13,270 nucleotides of DNA from Desulfobacteraceae bacterium (GCA_003599475.1 QZKK01000058.1:1-13270), one strand, 5' to 3'. Shown: positions 5,715-12,780, numbered from the stretch's first letter. Numbers and translations: made by a program. The notes: generated by a model not told the origin, from the sequence alone.

Positions 5715-7103
5715 ATGGATGACACCGTAAAACAAGCGCTGATTGGAATCGTCGGCAAAGAGCACTTTACCGATTCGCTGATCGATCTGGTTTCGTTTAC
5801 CTACGACTCTTCGGATCATGCCCATCGGCCGCAGGCTGCGGTCTGGCCGGAAAACACGGAACAGATTTCCCGAATATTGCACCTGGCAAACAAGAACCGG
5901 TTCCCGGTCACACCGCGCGGAGCAGGGACCAGCCTTGCCGGGACGGCTGTTCCGGTGCGCGGGGGGTTGGTGCTGGATCTCAGCACGATGAATCGGATTC
6001 TCGACATCCGGATCGCCGATCGGCTGGCTGTGGTGGAGCCCGGGGTCGTATATGACGCGCTCAACAAGGCGCTGGGCGCTCACGGCTTCTTTTTCCCGCC
6101 GGATCCGGCCAGCGGGAAAGCATGCACCCTCGGCGGAAACGTCGCGACGAACGCAGGCGGAATTCGAGGTGCCAAATACGGTGTAACCAAAGACTATGTA
6201 CTGGGACTGCAGGTGGTGCTGCCCGACGGACGGATTACCCGAACCGGCTCTGCGTGCATGAAATCGGTTTCAGGTTACGACCTGACCCGTCTTTTCGTCG
6301 GAAGCGAAGGAACGCTGGGAGTCGTTACCGAAATTACCCTGAAGGTGAATCCGAAGCCGGCCGCCTTCAAGACCGCGCTGGCATCCTTTGCGGCATTGAT
6401 CGATGCGGGGAATGCCGTAACCCGCATCATGCGCTCCGGAATCATCCCGAGCGTACTGGAGATTCTCGATGAGAACACCATACGGGTTCTTCGGGAGCAG
6501 GGCGGCATGAATCTGCCCGAGGTTGAGGCCTTGATCCTGGCAGAAACAGACGGCTATACCCATGCGGAGACAGATTACCAGATGCGCCGCATCGTCGAGG
6601 CTTTCAAAGCGAACGGCTCCACCGATATTCAGGTGGCCGAAACCAGGGAAGCATCTGAAAAGCTCTGGCAGATACGAAAATCCGCAAGCTCGACCGCGGC
6701 ATCGCTGCGGCCGAACAACGTATCCGAAGACGTGACGGTGCCGATGTCACAGGTGCCGAATCTGCTGGCCGGTGTTTCCAGGATTTGTCGCGGCTACGGA
6801 CTGGTTTTCGTGATATTCGGCCATGCGGGAGACGGCAACCTGCATCCCAAAATCATGTACGATGCAATGAATCCTGAAGAAGCCAGGCGGGTTCACCGGG
6901 CTTCCGAAGAGATTTTCAGGCTGGCCATTCAATTGGGCGGGACGCTGACCGGAGAGCACGGCATCGGCCTGGCCAAGGCCCCTTACATGAAGTTCGAACA
7001 CGATCCGATCGCCATGGAGGTCATGCGTTCTTTAAAAAGGCTGTTCGATCCAAACAACATCCTGAATCCCGGCAAGATGAATCTGGAAGAAGCGGAAAGT
7101 TGA
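5715..7103 (+). CDS. FAD-linked 2-hydroxyacid oxidase, GlcD / D-lactate dehydrogenase type
   Basis: This 462-residue flavoprotein is of the GlcD/DLD family, which oxidises glycolate, D-lactate or similar 2-hydroxyacids. The FAD-binding domain (about 40-210) shows PRGAGTSLAG (67-76), GGNVATNAGGIRGAKYGVTK and VSGYDLTRLFVGSEGTLG. The C-terminal FAD-oxidase domain (215-455) has HAGDGNLHP (370-378) and GEHGIG (413-418). No signal peptide is seen. It is full length. No Fe-S partner (GlcF or a CCG-domain protein) or GlcE flanks it, so its electron acceptor is not evident. The ATG at 5715 has only AAAG before it, because a 9-base repeat array occupies the leader. The last four residues, EAES, lie in a 7-base repeat shared with the convergent gene. 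D-lactate, glycolate and other 2-hydroxyacids are all possible substrates. Confidence 0.9.
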   Translation: MDDTVKQALIGIVGKEHFTDSLIDLVSFTYDSSDHAHRPQAAVWPENTEQISRILHLANKNRFPVTPRGAGTSLAGTAVPVRGGLVLDLSTMNRILDIRIADRLAVVEPGVVYDALNKALGAHGFFFPPDPASGKACTLGGNVATNAGGIRGAKYGVTKDYVLGLQVVLPDGRITRTGSACMKSVSGYDLTRLFVGSEGTLGVVTEITLKVNPKPAAFKTALASFAALIDAGNAVTRIMRSGIIPSVLEILDENTIRVLREQGGMNLPEVEALILAETDGYTHAETDYQMRRIVEAFKANGSTDIQVAETREASEKLWQIRKSASSTAASLRPNNVSEDVTVPMSQVPNLLAGVSRICRGYGLVFVIFGHAGDGNLHPKIMYDAMNPEEARRVHRASEEIFRLAIQLGGTLTGEHGIGLAKAPYMKFEHDPIAMEVMRSLKRLFDPNNILNPGKMNLEEAES

Positions 7104-7128
7104 AAGCTGAAAGCTCAGCTTTCAGCTT
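7095..7128. repeat. Inverted 7-base repeats across the glcD-like/cyclase junction
   Basis: Direct units GAAAGTT (7095-7101), GAAAGCT (7102-7108) and GAAAGCT (7109-7115) meet inverted units after the central C at 7116. AAGCTGAAAGCT (7104-7115) and AGCTTTCAGCTT (7117-7128) are perfect reverse complements. Both convergent stop codons (7101-7103 and 7115-7117) fall inside. The RNA from either strand can fold into a hairpin, so it may serve as a two-way terminator, though no clear T run follows. Confidence 0.6.
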
Positions 7129-8890
7129 CTCCTCGTTCCTGCATCCGTGCCAGACGTAAAACCCGGTATGCGGCGGTCTGGCCCAGTCCGGGGATAAAGG
7201 TATCGGCAGGCTCGGAGAGCACCTTCTCTTTTGTCAATTCGTTTGTTTGTTCATCGATCAGCATAAACTGTTCGGTGGCCCGGCTTTCCAGCTTGGATGC
7301 CAGATTGACCGAATTGCCCAGGTAGGTAAATTCCGTCTTGATATAGTTGCCAAGGAGGAGGGCGTAAATTTCTCCCGTACTGATACCGATCCGCACTTGT
7401 ATGTTTTTATCGGACCCGTAGACTTTCTTAAGCTTTCTGTTTTTATGATCCAGCGCACGATGAATGTCCATTCCGGCTGTGATCGCGTGGATGGCGACTT
7501 CGGTCGAAAGGCTGAAGCCGTGTTCGAAGATGGCCATGAATCCGTCTCCGAGGAACTTGTCGATATACCCATTGTGCCGGTAGATGATCAGATACATTCG
7601 GTCGATGAGTTCATCGATCATTGTAACGGCCAGGTCCTCATCGGATCTTTTCATCATCCGGCTGAAATCGACGATGTCGACAAACAGGGTCGAGGCAAGC
7701 AGCTTCGCTCTGGACCGGCTCTCCTTAAAAGGGCTTATGGTCCGGCTCATACGGTTTCGAACGAACAGGGCATCTTCATAAACCAGGTCCGAGGCAAGCA
7801 GTTCCCGGGCTTTGTACCGATCGATCGAACGGGCGGCTTCAAATGCTCGGATGATGATATTTTTTATTCCAAGCACCATCCCCTGCTTGGCAGACTCTCG
7901 ATAATACTCCAGCGCCTTCGTCTCTTGATTGACTTCGTTCTGAACGGCTCCCATTTCAAAAAAGGCGTCGGCCATCACCGGTTCATGAACCAGGTGAATC
8001 TCTTCTGCCCGATGAATCAACTCGTTTAATATTTTCTCCGCCTGTTCGTATTCGAGCAGTTTACGGTGGATCCTGGCCGCCAGTAGCCCTGCCTGCATCC
8101 ACTCCCTGTCCATTCCCTTCTCTTTCAGAATCGGCGCCAGGTTCTGAACAGACTGCAGCGCACCGTCAACATCGTTTGTCAGGAACCTGAACTCGGCATC
8201 CTCCAGTCGGGCCGTGAAAAGGCCTCTTTCGTTTTTCAGCCGATCGAATATGGCAATCGATTCTTCGATGTCCTTTTGAACCCGCGCGTCCACCAGGCCG
8301 ACGGACCGTGTCATCCGGCTGTAATTGACCAGAGCGTGGGCGTAAATATTGGCCATCGTCGAATCCGCCGGCTTTTCCGAATAGTTTCTGAAGGAGATTT
8401 CTTTTTCCAACGCGACAAAGCGTTTAGACCGGCTGTATCGACCGAGGCACAAGCTGACCCTGCTGAGCAGTGAATAGATTTCGCCGAGATACTTCGCAAG
8501 CCCGGGTTCTGACATCGCCGATTCACAGGCTTCGGAAAGGTAGGATTCGGCATCGATATAATTCCACTGGGCTTCGTGGACATAGCCCAAAGAGAGGCAA
8601 GTTTTCAGCCTCCAGCGGTCGAAAATGGGCTCCGGCCCGCTCTCCAATGCGGTCAGAGCCTCATGCAGAAGCTGTTCCGCGCGCGGATAGTGTCTGGTTT
8701 TTTGCAGAAACAAGCTCTTGTGCCACCGAACGACCGCGGAAAGCCCGAGGTTGGACATGAATGAGGCGGTTTGGGTTTCAAACTGCAGAAGGGATTTCAG
8801 GATCTCTTCCTTAGCCCCCGACAAATCGCATGAATCGAAGAGGGCCTTGATTCGTTCGATATCGCTTGCGGTCGGGTCGATTTCCACCAT
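7115..8890 (-). CDS. Class III adenylate/guanylate cyclase with N-terminal TPR-like helical repeats
   Basis: This is a 591-residue protein. Residues 1 to about 385 are helical repeats with TPR-like pairs (for example HYPRAEQLLHEALTALESG and YEQAEKILNELIHRA), with no membrane segment. Residues 393-580 form a class III cyclase domain that would make cAMP from ATP: FVDIVDF with metal Asp D405, DKFLGDGF with base-reading K445 and metal Asp D449, then FTYLGNSVNLASKLE with T522, N529 and K533. The Lys/Thr pair fits adenylate rather than guanylate cyclase. The transition-state Arg four residues after N529 is Lys here, which may lower activity. I chose the ATG at 8890 because AGGAG lies six bases upstream; a TTG at 8908 lacks such a site. 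It follows a membrane-anchored small protein by 27 bases, so the two are probably one operon. The helical repeats likely bind a regulator or the partner. Confidence 0.9.
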   Translation of the reverse strand: MVEIDPTASDIERIKALFDSCDLSGAKEEILKSLLQFETQTASFMSNLGLSAVVRWHKSLFLQKTRHYPRAEQLLHEALTALESGPEPIFDRWRLKTCLSLGYVHEAQWNYIDAESYLSEACESAMSEPGLAKYLGEIYSLLSRVSLCLGRYSRSKRFVALEKEISFRNYSEKPADSTMANIYAHALVNYSRMTRSVGLVDARVQKDIEESIAIFDRLKNERGLFTARLEDAEFRFLTNDVDGALQSVQNLAPILKEKGMDREWMQAGLLAARIHRKLLEYEQAEKILNELIHRAEEIHLVHEPVMADAFFEMGAVQNEVNQETKALEYYRESAKQGMVLGIKNIIIRAFEAARSIDRYKARELLASDLVYEDALFVRNRMSRTISPFKESRSRAKLLASTLFVDIVDFSRMMKRSDEDLAVTMIDELIDRMYLIIYRHNGYIDKFLGDGFMAIFEHGFSLSTEVAIHAITAGMDIHRALDHKNRKLKKVYGSDKNIQVRIGISTGEIYALLLGNYIKTEFTYLGNSVNLASKLESRATEQFMLIDEQTNELTKEKVLSEPADTFIPGLGQTAAYRVLRLARMQERGEAES

Positions 8891-8917
8891 TTTGCACTCC
8901 TGGAACAAAACGGACGT

Positions 8918-9277
8918 TTATATGAGCACCCATTCCTTTTCGATTCTGGCAATCTCCTCGAGCAGCTTCTGCTTAAATCGATGAACCGAGGCTTCATCTT
9001 CTATCGATTCATCCCGTTTTTCTTCGAGCTCCTCAATGACCCGCTTGTAGAGATGGGGGCGAATTCTCGAATAGAGCTCTGTTTCCCGGAATCTTTTTTT
9101 ATCGATATCGGTGGAAAGCAGCATTCTGCAGGAATTGATCAACTCGCTCCGTCTTGCTTGACGGGCGCGTCTTTTTTCGACTCCCCAGTTGGCCCAGGGA
9201 GCGATCAGGGAGCCGACGATACCGGCGCTCAGTCCAAGGAGTGCGGGCATACCGTATGTCAATACCCATGCATTCAT
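8918..9277 (-). CDS. Small N-terminally membrane-anchored protein of unknown function
   Basis: This 119-residue protein begins with one hydrophobic segment (about residues 5-29, LTYGMPALLGLSAGIVGSLI), followed at once by WANWGVEKRRARQARR, so the basic rest should face the cytoplasm. The remainder is highly charged and helical, probably a coiled coil (70-115). I do not recognise a named family; WANWGVEKRR-type starts occur in scattered hypothetical proteins (from memory). The ATG at 9277 has a strong AAGGAGG eight bases upstream. It is the first gene of a two-gene unit with the cyclase, so it may tether or regulate that protein at the membrane (inference from spacing only). Confidence 0.75.
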   Translation of the reverse strand: MNAWVLTYGMPALLGLSAGIVGSLIAPWANWGVEKRRARQARRSELINSCRMLLSTDIDKKRFRETELYSRIRPHLYKRVIEELEEKRDESIEDEASVHRFKQKLLEEIARIEKEWVLI

Positions 9278-9369
9278 CGCTCATCCCTCCTTTCCGGACG
9301 TTTCCGCCATTTACTCAGGCGCAATGAATCACAAAACGAAAAATGTTTCAATCCCGATTCTATAAGAAC

Positions 9370-9385
9370 TGCAATTCTAAGGCCG
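9370..9385 (-). promoter_or_regulatory. Sigma54-like -24/-12 site upstream of the membrane protein/cyclase unit
   Basis: The minus strand reads CGGCCTTAGAATTGCA (9385-9370). GG and GC are separated by the correct 12-base step, and the TTGCA of the -12 box is perfect; the -24 box is CGGC instead of TGGC. It lies 93 bases before the ATG at 9277. The site also overlaps one arm of an outer inverted repeat (9368-9376 with 9458-9466). No activator site was identified. Confidence 0.3.
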
Positions 9386-9420
9386 AGATCCGTTGCGGAG
9401 CGTCAGACCGGAATGAACGG

Positions 9421-9454
9421 ACTTGGAGGATCGCGGCTTCGCGATCCTCCAAGT
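9421..9454. repeat. Perfect 15-bp inverted repeat with 4-base loop
   Basis: ACTTGGAGGATCGCG (9421-9435), loop GCTT, CGCGATCCTCCAAGT (9440-9454). It is flanked by a second inverted pair, ACTGCAATT (9368-9376) and AATTGCAGT (9458-9466), giving a nested structure of about 100 bases. It lies in the 264-base spacer between the transglycosylase stop and the membrane-protein start. Neither strand has a following T run, so it is not a standard intrinsic terminator. It could be a REP-like element, an mRNA 3'-end stabiliser or part of a small RNA. Confidence 0.7.
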
Positions 9455-9541
9455 GGAAATTGCAGTCAATCCGGTATTTACAGATGAGCCCTTTAAAGCA
9501 GGTTTGGAATCGATTGAAAAGATCTATTTTGCTTAAAACGC

Positions 9542-10525
9542 TCAAAAAGAGGAAAGGGACGGGAATGCCTGCGGATTAAGCGGGTTCAGCTCCTTGTCCG
9601 CAAGCTGCTGGTTGTATTCCTTTTGGTACTTGAACACTTTCTTGATGTAGAGTTGAGTGGTTTTGAACGGAGGTATCCCCTTGTATTTCTTTACCTTCTG
9701 ACTGCCGGAGTTGTAAGCGGCGAGGGCCAGCTTCGTACTTCCCCGGAATTCGTCCAATAGCTGTTTGAAATACTTGACTCCGGCAAGGATGTTCTGTTCC
9801 GGGCAGAAAATATCTTCAACTCCCAGAGATTTGGCCGTGTTCGGCATGAGCTGCATGAGCCCCTTTGCGCCTCTGTTTGAAACCGCTTGAGGGTTATAGC
9901 CGGACTCCGCCTTGATGATGGCTTTAATGATGGCCGGGTCGACTCCGTATTCTTGAGCCGCTCTTATCACGATCGGAGCAAATCGATCTTCCGGGTCTTG
10001 CGCATTGTCCAGCAGATCCGAAAGGGAAGCGTCTGCTTCATTCGACTGGGGCGATTCGATCGCCGGCGGATCAGACTCCAGCAACAATTGCGATGAATCG
10101 GGCGGTTCGGCCAAAGGCGGTGCAGTCTCCGGAATCGCAGATAAATCTGCTGCTGGATTCGACAGTTCGGTCGAGAAGGTGCTTGTATGCGAAAGGATTC
10201 GGGAGAACATCTTCTCAATGGAGACTTCAGGGTCGGCTTCAGGACTCAGGCTGAAGTCTTTGCCTGGCGGAGCTGCCGAATCGACGAACGATCCCGATAT
10301 CGCCTGCGGGAAAAACTTCCTTGAGTGTTTCGATACCATCGGATCGAAAGGATCGGACCCCTCATCCCCCATCGGCCCGATCACGAAGCCTTTGGGAATT
10401 TCGATGGCGGACAGATTCGCTGTCAGCCCCTGGAATAAAAAGACTTGGACGGTTACCCACAGGATGATGATCGAAATTCCCACACGTGGATGAAGAGAAG
10501 CGGAAGTAAAATGATTGCTTTTCAT
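9542..10525 (-). CDS. Lytic transglycosylase (SLT domain), exported
   Basis: This 327-residue protein has an N-terminal hydrophobic segment (about 14-34) that acts as a signal peptide or anchor, with a possible cleavage near LSA-IE at 40. A long Pro/Ser/Glu-rich, probably unstructured linker spans 45-180. The SLT catalytic domain (182-300) is of the Slt70/MltC-like, family 1 type: catalytic E207 in IIKAESGYNP, then RGAKGLMQLMPNTA, NILAGVKYFKQLL and LALAAYNSG. It cleaves the MurNAc-GlcNAc bond of peptidoglycan to leave anhydro-MurNAc. There is no lipobox Cys, so it is not an obvious lipoprotein. The ATG at 10525 has GGAGG four bases upstream. It has no cotranscribed neighbour. General wall turnover is likely; a role in a secretion or flagellar apparatus is possible but unsupported here. 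Confidence 0.92.
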   Translation of the reverse strand: MKSNHFTSASLHPRVGISIIILWVTVQVFLFQGLTANLSAIEIPKGFVIGPMGDEGSDPFDPMVSKHSRKFFPQAISGSFVDSAAPPGKDFSLSPEADPEVSIEKMFSRILSHTSTFSTELSNPAADLSAIPETAPPLAEPPDSSQLLLESDPPAIESPQSNEADASLSDLLDNAQDPEDRFAPIVIRAAQEYGVDPAIIKAIIKAESGYNPQAVSNRGAKGLMQLMPNTAKSLGVEDIFCPEQNILAGVKYFKQLLDEFRGSTKLALAAYNSGSQKVKKYKGIPPFKTTQLYIKKVFKYQKEYNQQLADKELNPLNPQAFPSLSSF

Positions 10526-10726
10526 ATTGCCTCCGTATTTCTGCTGTTTTTCATAACGAAGAGACCATTCTCAACAACGTGAACGTGAAACGATTCGTAA
10601 GGGGTGATGCAGAATCACGGATGCCATTTAAATCCGTTTCTATTTTCATGATCCCAATATAGGGAAAATGTCATCTAGGCCACAATACGTCAAAAGTATG
10701 GTTTTCATTCGTATTTTATATGCAAA

Positions 10727-10799
10727 ATCCGGCCGGGGGCCGGGAAGGCGCATGAGAGAAACGATGCGGGTAATACTTTCGTATTATGCCTGTCCGGAT
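10727..10799 (-). ncRNA. Candidate structured RNA (hairpin cluster)
   Basis: Read on the minus strand, outer arms ATCCGG (10799-10794) and CCGGAT (10732-10727) are complementary and the second is followed by TTTTGC. Inside lie TAATAC-GAAA-GTATTA (10786-10771), a 6-bp stem with a GNRA tetraloop closed by C-G, and CGCAT / ATGCG (10768-10749) with a 10-base loop. A GC hairpin, CCGGCC-CCC-GGCCGG (10743-10729), competes with the outer helix. The GNRA loop favours the minus strand as the sense strand. This may be a small RNA or a leader upstream of the transglycosylase gene. It fits no family I can name. Confidence 0.3.
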
Positions 10800-10875
10800 C
10801 TGCCGTAATTAAAAATAATAAAGAAAAACAAAGTGTTGCAGTTTGATTGCAGCCTGGGGGGAGGGATTCTTCTTT

Positions 10876-11124
10876 TCAGAAAAGGGCTTCGGTTGCGGTC
10901 GAGGCTCCGGGAACATTCGATGATACACACGAACCCTGATCTTTAAGGGCTCTCAAGGTCTCCTTTACGGTTGTCATCACCTGCTTTTTCATATAATGAG
11001 AAGCATCAAAATCGATCGGTGAAGGCGCTCGAAGGATCATCCGACCGGGCATATCGACGAATCGGCGCAGATCATCGGGGGTTGCATCCCTGGAAAGAAA
11101 ATAAACGGGATGCCGTAGAGGATT
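10876..11124 (-). pseudogene. Possible gene remnant, C-terminal part of an unidentified protein
   Basis: The minus-strand frame between the TGA at 11125-11127 and the TGA at 10876-10878 is open for 82 codons. Its composition looks protein-like: VYFLSRDATPDDLRRFVDMP, then GRMILRAPSPIDFDASHYMK and KQVMTTVKETLRALKDQG. Possible ATG starts are at 11052, 11040 and 10992, but none has a ribosome site. The upstream part is cut by a stop and by the MFS start region. After the stop there is a weak hairpin (TGCA pairs around 10838-10856) and a T-rich stretch (TTTGTTTTTCTTTATT), as after a real gene. The best reading is a decayed 3' end; a short functional gene or chance remain possible. I do not recognise the family. 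Confidence 0.3.
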
Positions 11125-11149
11125 TCACATTTCCAAATCGAACCGAAAA

Positions 11150-12361
11150 ATGGACGGTTGGCTGATCGGGTTCTGCCTGTCCAGAACCTTGACCTATCTG
11201 ATATTTACGACCGTTGCCGCTGCCGTTCCGATCCTGCAGAAAGAGTGGTCCATATCCGCTTCGGCAGCCGGCCTCATTTCCAGCGGCTATAATTTTGGAT
11301 ATGCCGTTTCCCTGGTGATCTGTTCGGCACTTGCGGACCGGATCGGTCCTAAGCCGATCTACATGGGTTCGATTGTCACAGGAGCCGTGTTTTCACTCGC
11401 CTTCGCCGCCTTTGCGGACGATTATCCGTCCGCCCTCATTTTATACACACTGGTCGGGCTCTCTCTGGGGGGAACCTATACCACCGGAGTGATGATTCTT
11501 GCCGATCAGTACCCGATCAGCCGGCGGGGCAGGGCGATCGGGTTCTTCATTGCAAGCACCTCCCTAGGGTATGCCTTATCCTTGATCCTGAGCGGCATTG
11601 CGATTCCAATCGGCGGCTACAGGCTCTCTTTCTGGGTGACCGGCATGGGACCGATGGCGGGCTGCATTTTGTCCTGGGCAGTCTTGTGGAACACGAGAGT
11701 CAGCCTGGCTCCACGCCCCAAAGAGGAAAAGTTCGCAAGAGAGATGTTCGGCAATCGTCCGGCAATGTTGATGGTTGGAAGCTACGGATTCCACTGCTGG
11801 GAGTTGCTGGGAATGTGGGCTTGGACCCCGGCTTTTCTTGCAAGCTGCTTGATGCTGTCCGGTTTTGAAAGGCTGGAAGCTGCAGGGATGGGCTCTTATG
11901 TCGCCTCTTCATTTCATTTTATCGGAATTTTTGCTTCCTATAGCATGGGTGCCTTATCCGATCGGCTTGGGCGGGCCAGGGTAATTTTCATGCTTTCGGC
12001 GGTAAGCGCCCTTTGCTCTTTCCTCTTCGGCTGGACTCTTTACTGGAGTATCCCGGTGGTGATCGTCGTCGGGCTGGTTTATGCTTTTTCTGCTCTCGGT
12101 GATTCCCCGGTGCTTTCCGCCGGACTGACGGAGGTGGTCAAGCCTTCTTATATGGGGGCTGCGTTCGGGCTTCGGTCCTTGATCGGGTTCGGGTTCGGCG
12201 CCTTGTCGCCGCTGGCATTCGGAGCGATCCTGGACTGGACCAACCCCGATGTTTCCGGACCGGTGGAGTACCGAACCTGGGGATGGGCATTCGGAGTGTT
12301 CGGATTCGGAGGTCTGGGAGCCGCTGTCACTGCGCTTGCGTTCGGGAGACAGTCGAAGTGA
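11150..12361 (+). CDS. MFS transporter
   Basis: This 403-residue protein has about 12 hydrophobic membrane segments in two halves. Each half carries the MFS loop 2-3 signature in short form: ADRIGPKP (about 63-70) and GALSDRLGRARV (in the C-terminal half). A central basic loop (RPKEEKFAREMFGN) separates the halves. It moves a small solute across the inner membrane, probably by proton coupling; the substrate cannot be told from sequence. The TM1-2 region (LTYLIFTTVAAAVPILQKEW) and TM5 (GYRLSFWVTGMGPMAG) resemble poorly characterised environmental MFS proteins. The ATG at 11150 gives a normal N-terminus but has no Shine-Dalgarno (AACCGAAAA precedes it). In-frame sequence upstream stops at 11102. 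It stands alone, divergent from the transglycosylase and convergent with the small gene at 12500. Confidence 0.88.
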   Translation: MDGWLIGFCLSRTLTYLIFTTVAAAVPILQKEWSISASAAGLISSGYNFGYAVSLVICSALADRIGPKPIYMGSIVTGAVFSLAFAAFADDYPSALILYTLVGLSLGGTYTTGVMILADQYPISRRGRAIGFFIASTSLGYALSLILSGIAIPIGGYRLSFWVTGMGPMAGCILSWAVLWNTRVSLAPRPKEEKFAREMFGNRPAMLMVGSYGFHCWELLGMWAWTPAFLASCLMLSGFERLEAAGMGSYVASSFHFIGIFASYSMGALSDRLGRARVIFMLSAVSALCSFLFGWTLYWSIPVVIVVGLVYAFSALGDSPVLSAGLTEVVKPSYMGAAFGLRSLIGFGFGALSPLAFGAILDWTNPDVSGPVEYRTWGWAFGVFGFGGLGAAVTALAFGRQSK

Positions 12362-12486
12362 GTGTCCAGGGTTCAGTGTTCAGGTTTTTTCTGGTTTGTC
12401 CGTGTGAGACTTCAGAGGGGACAAGTTTCTTTTCCGATCACATGCAGGAAGCGGCCTTGCCCGACTGAACACTGAACGCTGAACAC
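12362..12486. repeat. Inverted pair of 7-base repeat arrays between convergent genes
   Basis: The left arm (12362-12383, built from GTTCAGTGTTCAG-type units) and the right arm (12465-12486, CTGAACACTGAACGCTGAA and the next bases) are reverse complements over 22 bp with two mismatches. They enclose 81 bases that contain a smaller hairpin, TTGTCC (12396-12401) with GGACAA (12419-12424). The left arm begins directly after the MFS stop; the right arm ends 14 bases before the stop of the opposite gene. It probably ends both transcripts or marks a small mobile repeat. The left arm is followed by six T. Confidence 0.6.
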
Positions 12487-12499
12487 TTTCCAAGAGGGG

Positions 12500-12778
12500 C
12501 TAAGACACTGCCATCTTGCTCGTAATATTGGATAATTGCATGAGATGTTTCTGAAGCTCGATCAGCTTCGATTCCATCATCAGGGCCAGCACCGTCATGC
12601 GATTTTCAACCGAACCGGCTCCAAAGAGCATCCTCTCGATTTCTTTCTGAAACGATTCCAATTGGGGGTGCTTCCTTAGCAGGGCTTCGCGTTCTTTAAG
12701 GGCGTTTTCCCCGATTGCCGCCAGTTCCTGATCCGACATTACGCTGTTTCGCGCTTGTAAAATCAGACGATTGCTCAT
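12500..12778 (-). CDS. Small helical protein of unknown function, downstream of DUF177
   Basis: This 92-residue protein is mostly helical and charged (SDQELAAIGENALKEREALL, SFQKEIERMLFGAG, MMESKLIELQKHLMQL), without signal peptide, membrane segment or Cys. I do not recognise the family. The ATG at 12778 is favoured over a TTG at 12784, because AAGGA, which overlaps the end of the DUF177 gene, lies seven bases upstream of the ATG. The coding regions are separated by only two bases, so translation is probably coupled to DUF177. In many bacteria this position is taken by rpmF (ribosomal protein L32); this protein is not L32, as it lacks the Cys pair and basic composition. A scaffold or small regulator is possible, without direct evidence. 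Confidence 0.7.
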   Translation of the reverse strand: MSNRLILQARNSVMSDQELAAIGENALKEREALLRKHPQLESFQKEIERMLFGAGSVENRMTVLALMMESKLIELQKHLMQLSNITSKMAVS

Positions 12779-12780
12779 AT

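Larger units (their letters stand above)
10526..11149. other. 624-base spacer between divergent transglycosylase and MFS genes
   Basis: The spacer is AT-rich near 10640-10730 and 10805-10845. The likely transglycosylase promoter lies in the first AT-rich part; TATAAAATA (minus strand, around 10717-10709) is a fair -10 box without a good -35. It contains a hairpin cluster (10727-10799) and a possible gene remnant (10876-11124), listed separately. I found no tRNA, known riboswitch consensus or clear MFS promoter. The MFS start at 11150 lacks a visible ribosome site. Confidence 0.5.

Noticed and set aside
7247..8029. 260-codon plus-strand frame
   Set aside because: It is antisense to the cyclase domain and helical repeats, whose motifs are unmistakable.
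9343..9579. 78-codon plus-strand frame across the hairpin spacer
   Set aside because: It reads through the 15-bp inverted repeat, has no ribosome site, is Lys/Arg/Ser-rich and overlaps the end of the transglycosylase gene.
10727..10799. Cyclic di-GMP (GEMM-I) riboswitch
   Set aside because: A GNRA-capped stem is present, but the conserved GGCAAACC-like and GACGCAAAGCC-like segments are missing.
10971..11165. 64-codon plus-strand frame upstream of the MFS gene
   Set aside because: It has no ribosome site and unlikely composition; the minus-strand frame at the same place looks more protein-like.
12384..12464. The 81 bases between the inverted heptamer arms as a mobile element gene
   Set aside because: No open frame or transposase-like sequence is present and no target-site duplication is visible.
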